A stretch of DNA of 64,000 nt. Origin: Raineyella sp. W15-4 (GTDB lineage Bacteria; Actinomycetota; Actinomycetes; Propionibacteriales; Propionibacteriaceae). The notes beneath the pieces are model-generated. The model saw only the letters and a program-made list of their open reading frames with translations, was not told the DNA's origin and did no database searches. The stretch lies in contig NZ_CP137079.1 of NCBI RefSeq assembly GCF_033170155.1, positions 248,001 to 312,000 of the forward strand, read 5' to 3'. Position numbers and translations under genes: made by a program. Below are positions 62,857 through 64,000 of this stretch, piece after piece (the stretch's first letter is position 1; the number at the start of each line of letters is the position of its first letter).

Positions 62857-64000
62857 TCAGCGCAGGACGCCCCGCGCGGCGAGCGCCGCGACCCGTTCGG
62901 CGGGGTAGCCGAGCGCGGTCAGCAGCCGCGTCGTGTCGGCGCCCAGCACCGGCGCCGGGCGCCGGATCGGGGTGGCCCGGTGGGGCGTACGGATCGGGCT
63001 GGCCTCGCTGAGGTGCCGGCCGGCCACCGGGTGGTCGACCGGCTGGAAGAAGCCGCGGTGGCCCAGTTGGGCGTCGGTGAGCAGGTCCCGGCCGTCCTGC
63101 ACCGGGGCGGCCGGCACGCCGGCGGTGAGCAGCGTTCCCGCGGCGTCGGTGGCGGACCGCTGCCCGGTCCAAGCGCCGATCGCGGCGTCGATCCCGGCGG
63201 CCGCGGCCCGCCGGCCGGCCGCGGTGGCGTACCCGGGGTCGGTCGCCAGGTCCGGCCGGTCGAGCACCCGGCAGAGCGCGGCCCAGTCCGCGGCGTCCCG
63301 GACGGCGACGGCGACCCAGGCGTCCGGCCCGAGGCAGCGGTGCACTCCGTGCGGGGCGAGGTCCGGGTCCGCGTTGCCCAGCGGCACCGGGGGCGCCTCG
63401 GGGTGCGCGGCCGCATCGAGCAGCACGGTCCCGAGCGAGGCGGCGGACGCCTCCAGCTGGGACAGGTCCAGGTGGGCGCCGCGGCCGGTCACCCGGCGGC
63501 AGGCCAGGGCGGCGACGACGGCGAGGGCACCGTGCAGGCCGGCCACGATGTCGGCGTGGCCGTAGATGACGCCGACCACCTCGTCGGGGCCCCAGCCGGT
63601 CAGCGCGGTGAGTCCGGAGGCGGCCGAGACGATGTCGGCGTACGTCACCCAGTCCCGGCGCGGCCCGGTGTGGCCCATCCCGGACATCGACAGGTAGACG
63701 ATGTCCGGCCGCAGCCGGCGCAGTTCCTGGTAGCCGAGACCCATCCGGGCCATCACCGAGGCGCTGAAGTTCTCCACCACGACGTCGGCGGAGGCGATCA
63801 GGTCCGCCAGCACCGCCCGGCCCTCGTCGGTGCGGGTGTCGAGCGCGATGCTGTGCTTGTTGCGGTTGTACTCGTTGAAGTAGCCACTGGTGTCCGGCCC
63901 GGCGGTCCGGTCCCGGGACAGGTGCATGGCGGGGTTGAACCGGGTCGGGTCCGGGCGGCGCACCGATTCGACCTTGATCACCTCGGCGCCGTGGTCGGCG
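62857..64000 (-). CDS. CaiB/BaiF CoA-transferase, 5' end outside the window
   Basis: At least 381 codons are visible; the start is beyond position 64000. Family III CoA-transferase motifs: ADHGAEVIKVESVRRPDP, YFNEYNRNKHSIALD, DVVVENFSASVMARMGLGY with the catalytic Asp region preceding, PDIVYLSMSGMGHTGP and HADIVAGLHGALAVVAAL. It moves CoA between acids. A 43-bp gap separates its stop from the next start, so it is probably the head of the operon. Confidence 0.9.
   Translation of the reverse strand, partial: ADHGAEVIKVESVRRPDPTRFNPAMHLSRDRTAGPDTSGYFNEYNRNKHSIALDTRTDEGRAVLADLIASADVVVENFSASVMARMGLGYQELRRLRPDIVYLSMSGMGHTGPRRDWVTYADIVSAASGLTALTGWGPDEVVGVIYGHADIVAGLHGALAVVAALACRRVTGRGAHLDLSQLEASAASLGTVLLDAAAHPEAPPVPLGNADPDLAPHGVHRCLGPDAWVAVAVRDAADWAALCRVLDRPDLATDPGYATAAGRRAAAAGIDAAIGAWTGQRSATDAAGTLLTAGVPAAPVQDGRDLLTDAQLGHRGFFQPVDHPVAGRHLSEASPIRTPHRATPIRRPAPVLGADTTRLLTALGYPAERVAALAARGVLR

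Overview
The window is a high-GC (by eye about 70%), densely packed bacterial chromosome segment. Codon choice, frequent GTG starts, 4-base ATGA or 1-base TGATG overlaps between operon genes, and families such as SPW-repeat proteins, TIGR03085, HelD/HelR-like motors and DUF5615/DUF433 pairs point to an actinobacterium. Propionibacteriaceae would fit the many sugar operons, but this is an inference. I see no rRNA, tRNA, CRISPR array or complete insertion sequence.

Layout. 1-9.1 kb: the end of an SPW membrane protein gene; a LacI-type regulator divergent from a complete L-rhamnose operon (MFS transporter, mutarotase, isomerase, kinase, aldolase) with a twin-palindrome operator; a leaderless DUF4143 ATPase preceded by a 44-bp duplicated motif pair; and a second SPW gene. 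9-18.9 kb: two small or broken genes, a Fe3+/spermidine/aminoethylphosphonate-class ABC transporter co-transcribed with a phosphodiesterase-like enzyme, a pterin dehydratase-VOC fusion, an LssY_C membrane protein, a decayed DUF433/DUF5615 toxin-antitoxin pair and a GNAT acetyltransferase. 19.1-25.5 kb: a DnaQ exonuclease-BRCT protein, then a SorC-type regulator divergent from a polyol PTS operon (P-loop kinase, EIICB, zinc-type polyol-phosphate dehydrogenase, EIIA) with two matching palindromic operators.

25.7-36.7 kb is an accessory stretch: a 1037-residue PLD/SF2 helicase/DUF3427 protein, a short broken copy of a neighbouring gene's 3' end, a TMEM175-like channel, and a three-gene unit of HelD/HelR-like motor, ParA-type ATPase and SAP-like protein. 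Several single housekeeping-type genes follow (phosphoesterase, TIGR03085, DUF2237, YbaK). 36.7-43.6 kb is a galactose locus: galK, a UDPGP-family pyrophosphorylase (in the place where galT would be expected), galM and lacI on the minus strand, and a sodium:solute symporter with a small membrane partner on the plus strand. The divergent region has two LacI-type operators. 43.7-50.4 kb: tiny membrane proteins, a secreted GH114 protein on the plus strand, and a beta-glucoside PTS system (BglG antiterminator, GH1 enzyme, EIIBCA) with an intact promoter, RAT and terminator leader.

50.4-64 kb is a catabolic island. It holds a Rieske oxygenase with a 41-residue membrane peptide, a TauE/SafE permease, a NitT/TauT ABC transporter, a class II aldolase-fold enzyme, a ferredoxin reductase, a 7Fe-type ferredoxin, an alpha/beta hydrolase with a His at the nucleophile position, and an IclR regulator. 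A convergent operon follows with a CoA-transferase (cut by the window edge), an MDR reductase, an acyl-CoA ligase-like enzyme and an asparaginase. The parts form a plausible Rieske-oxygenase electron chain plus uptake and downstream steps for an aromatic or related acid; the substrate is not decided by the sequence.
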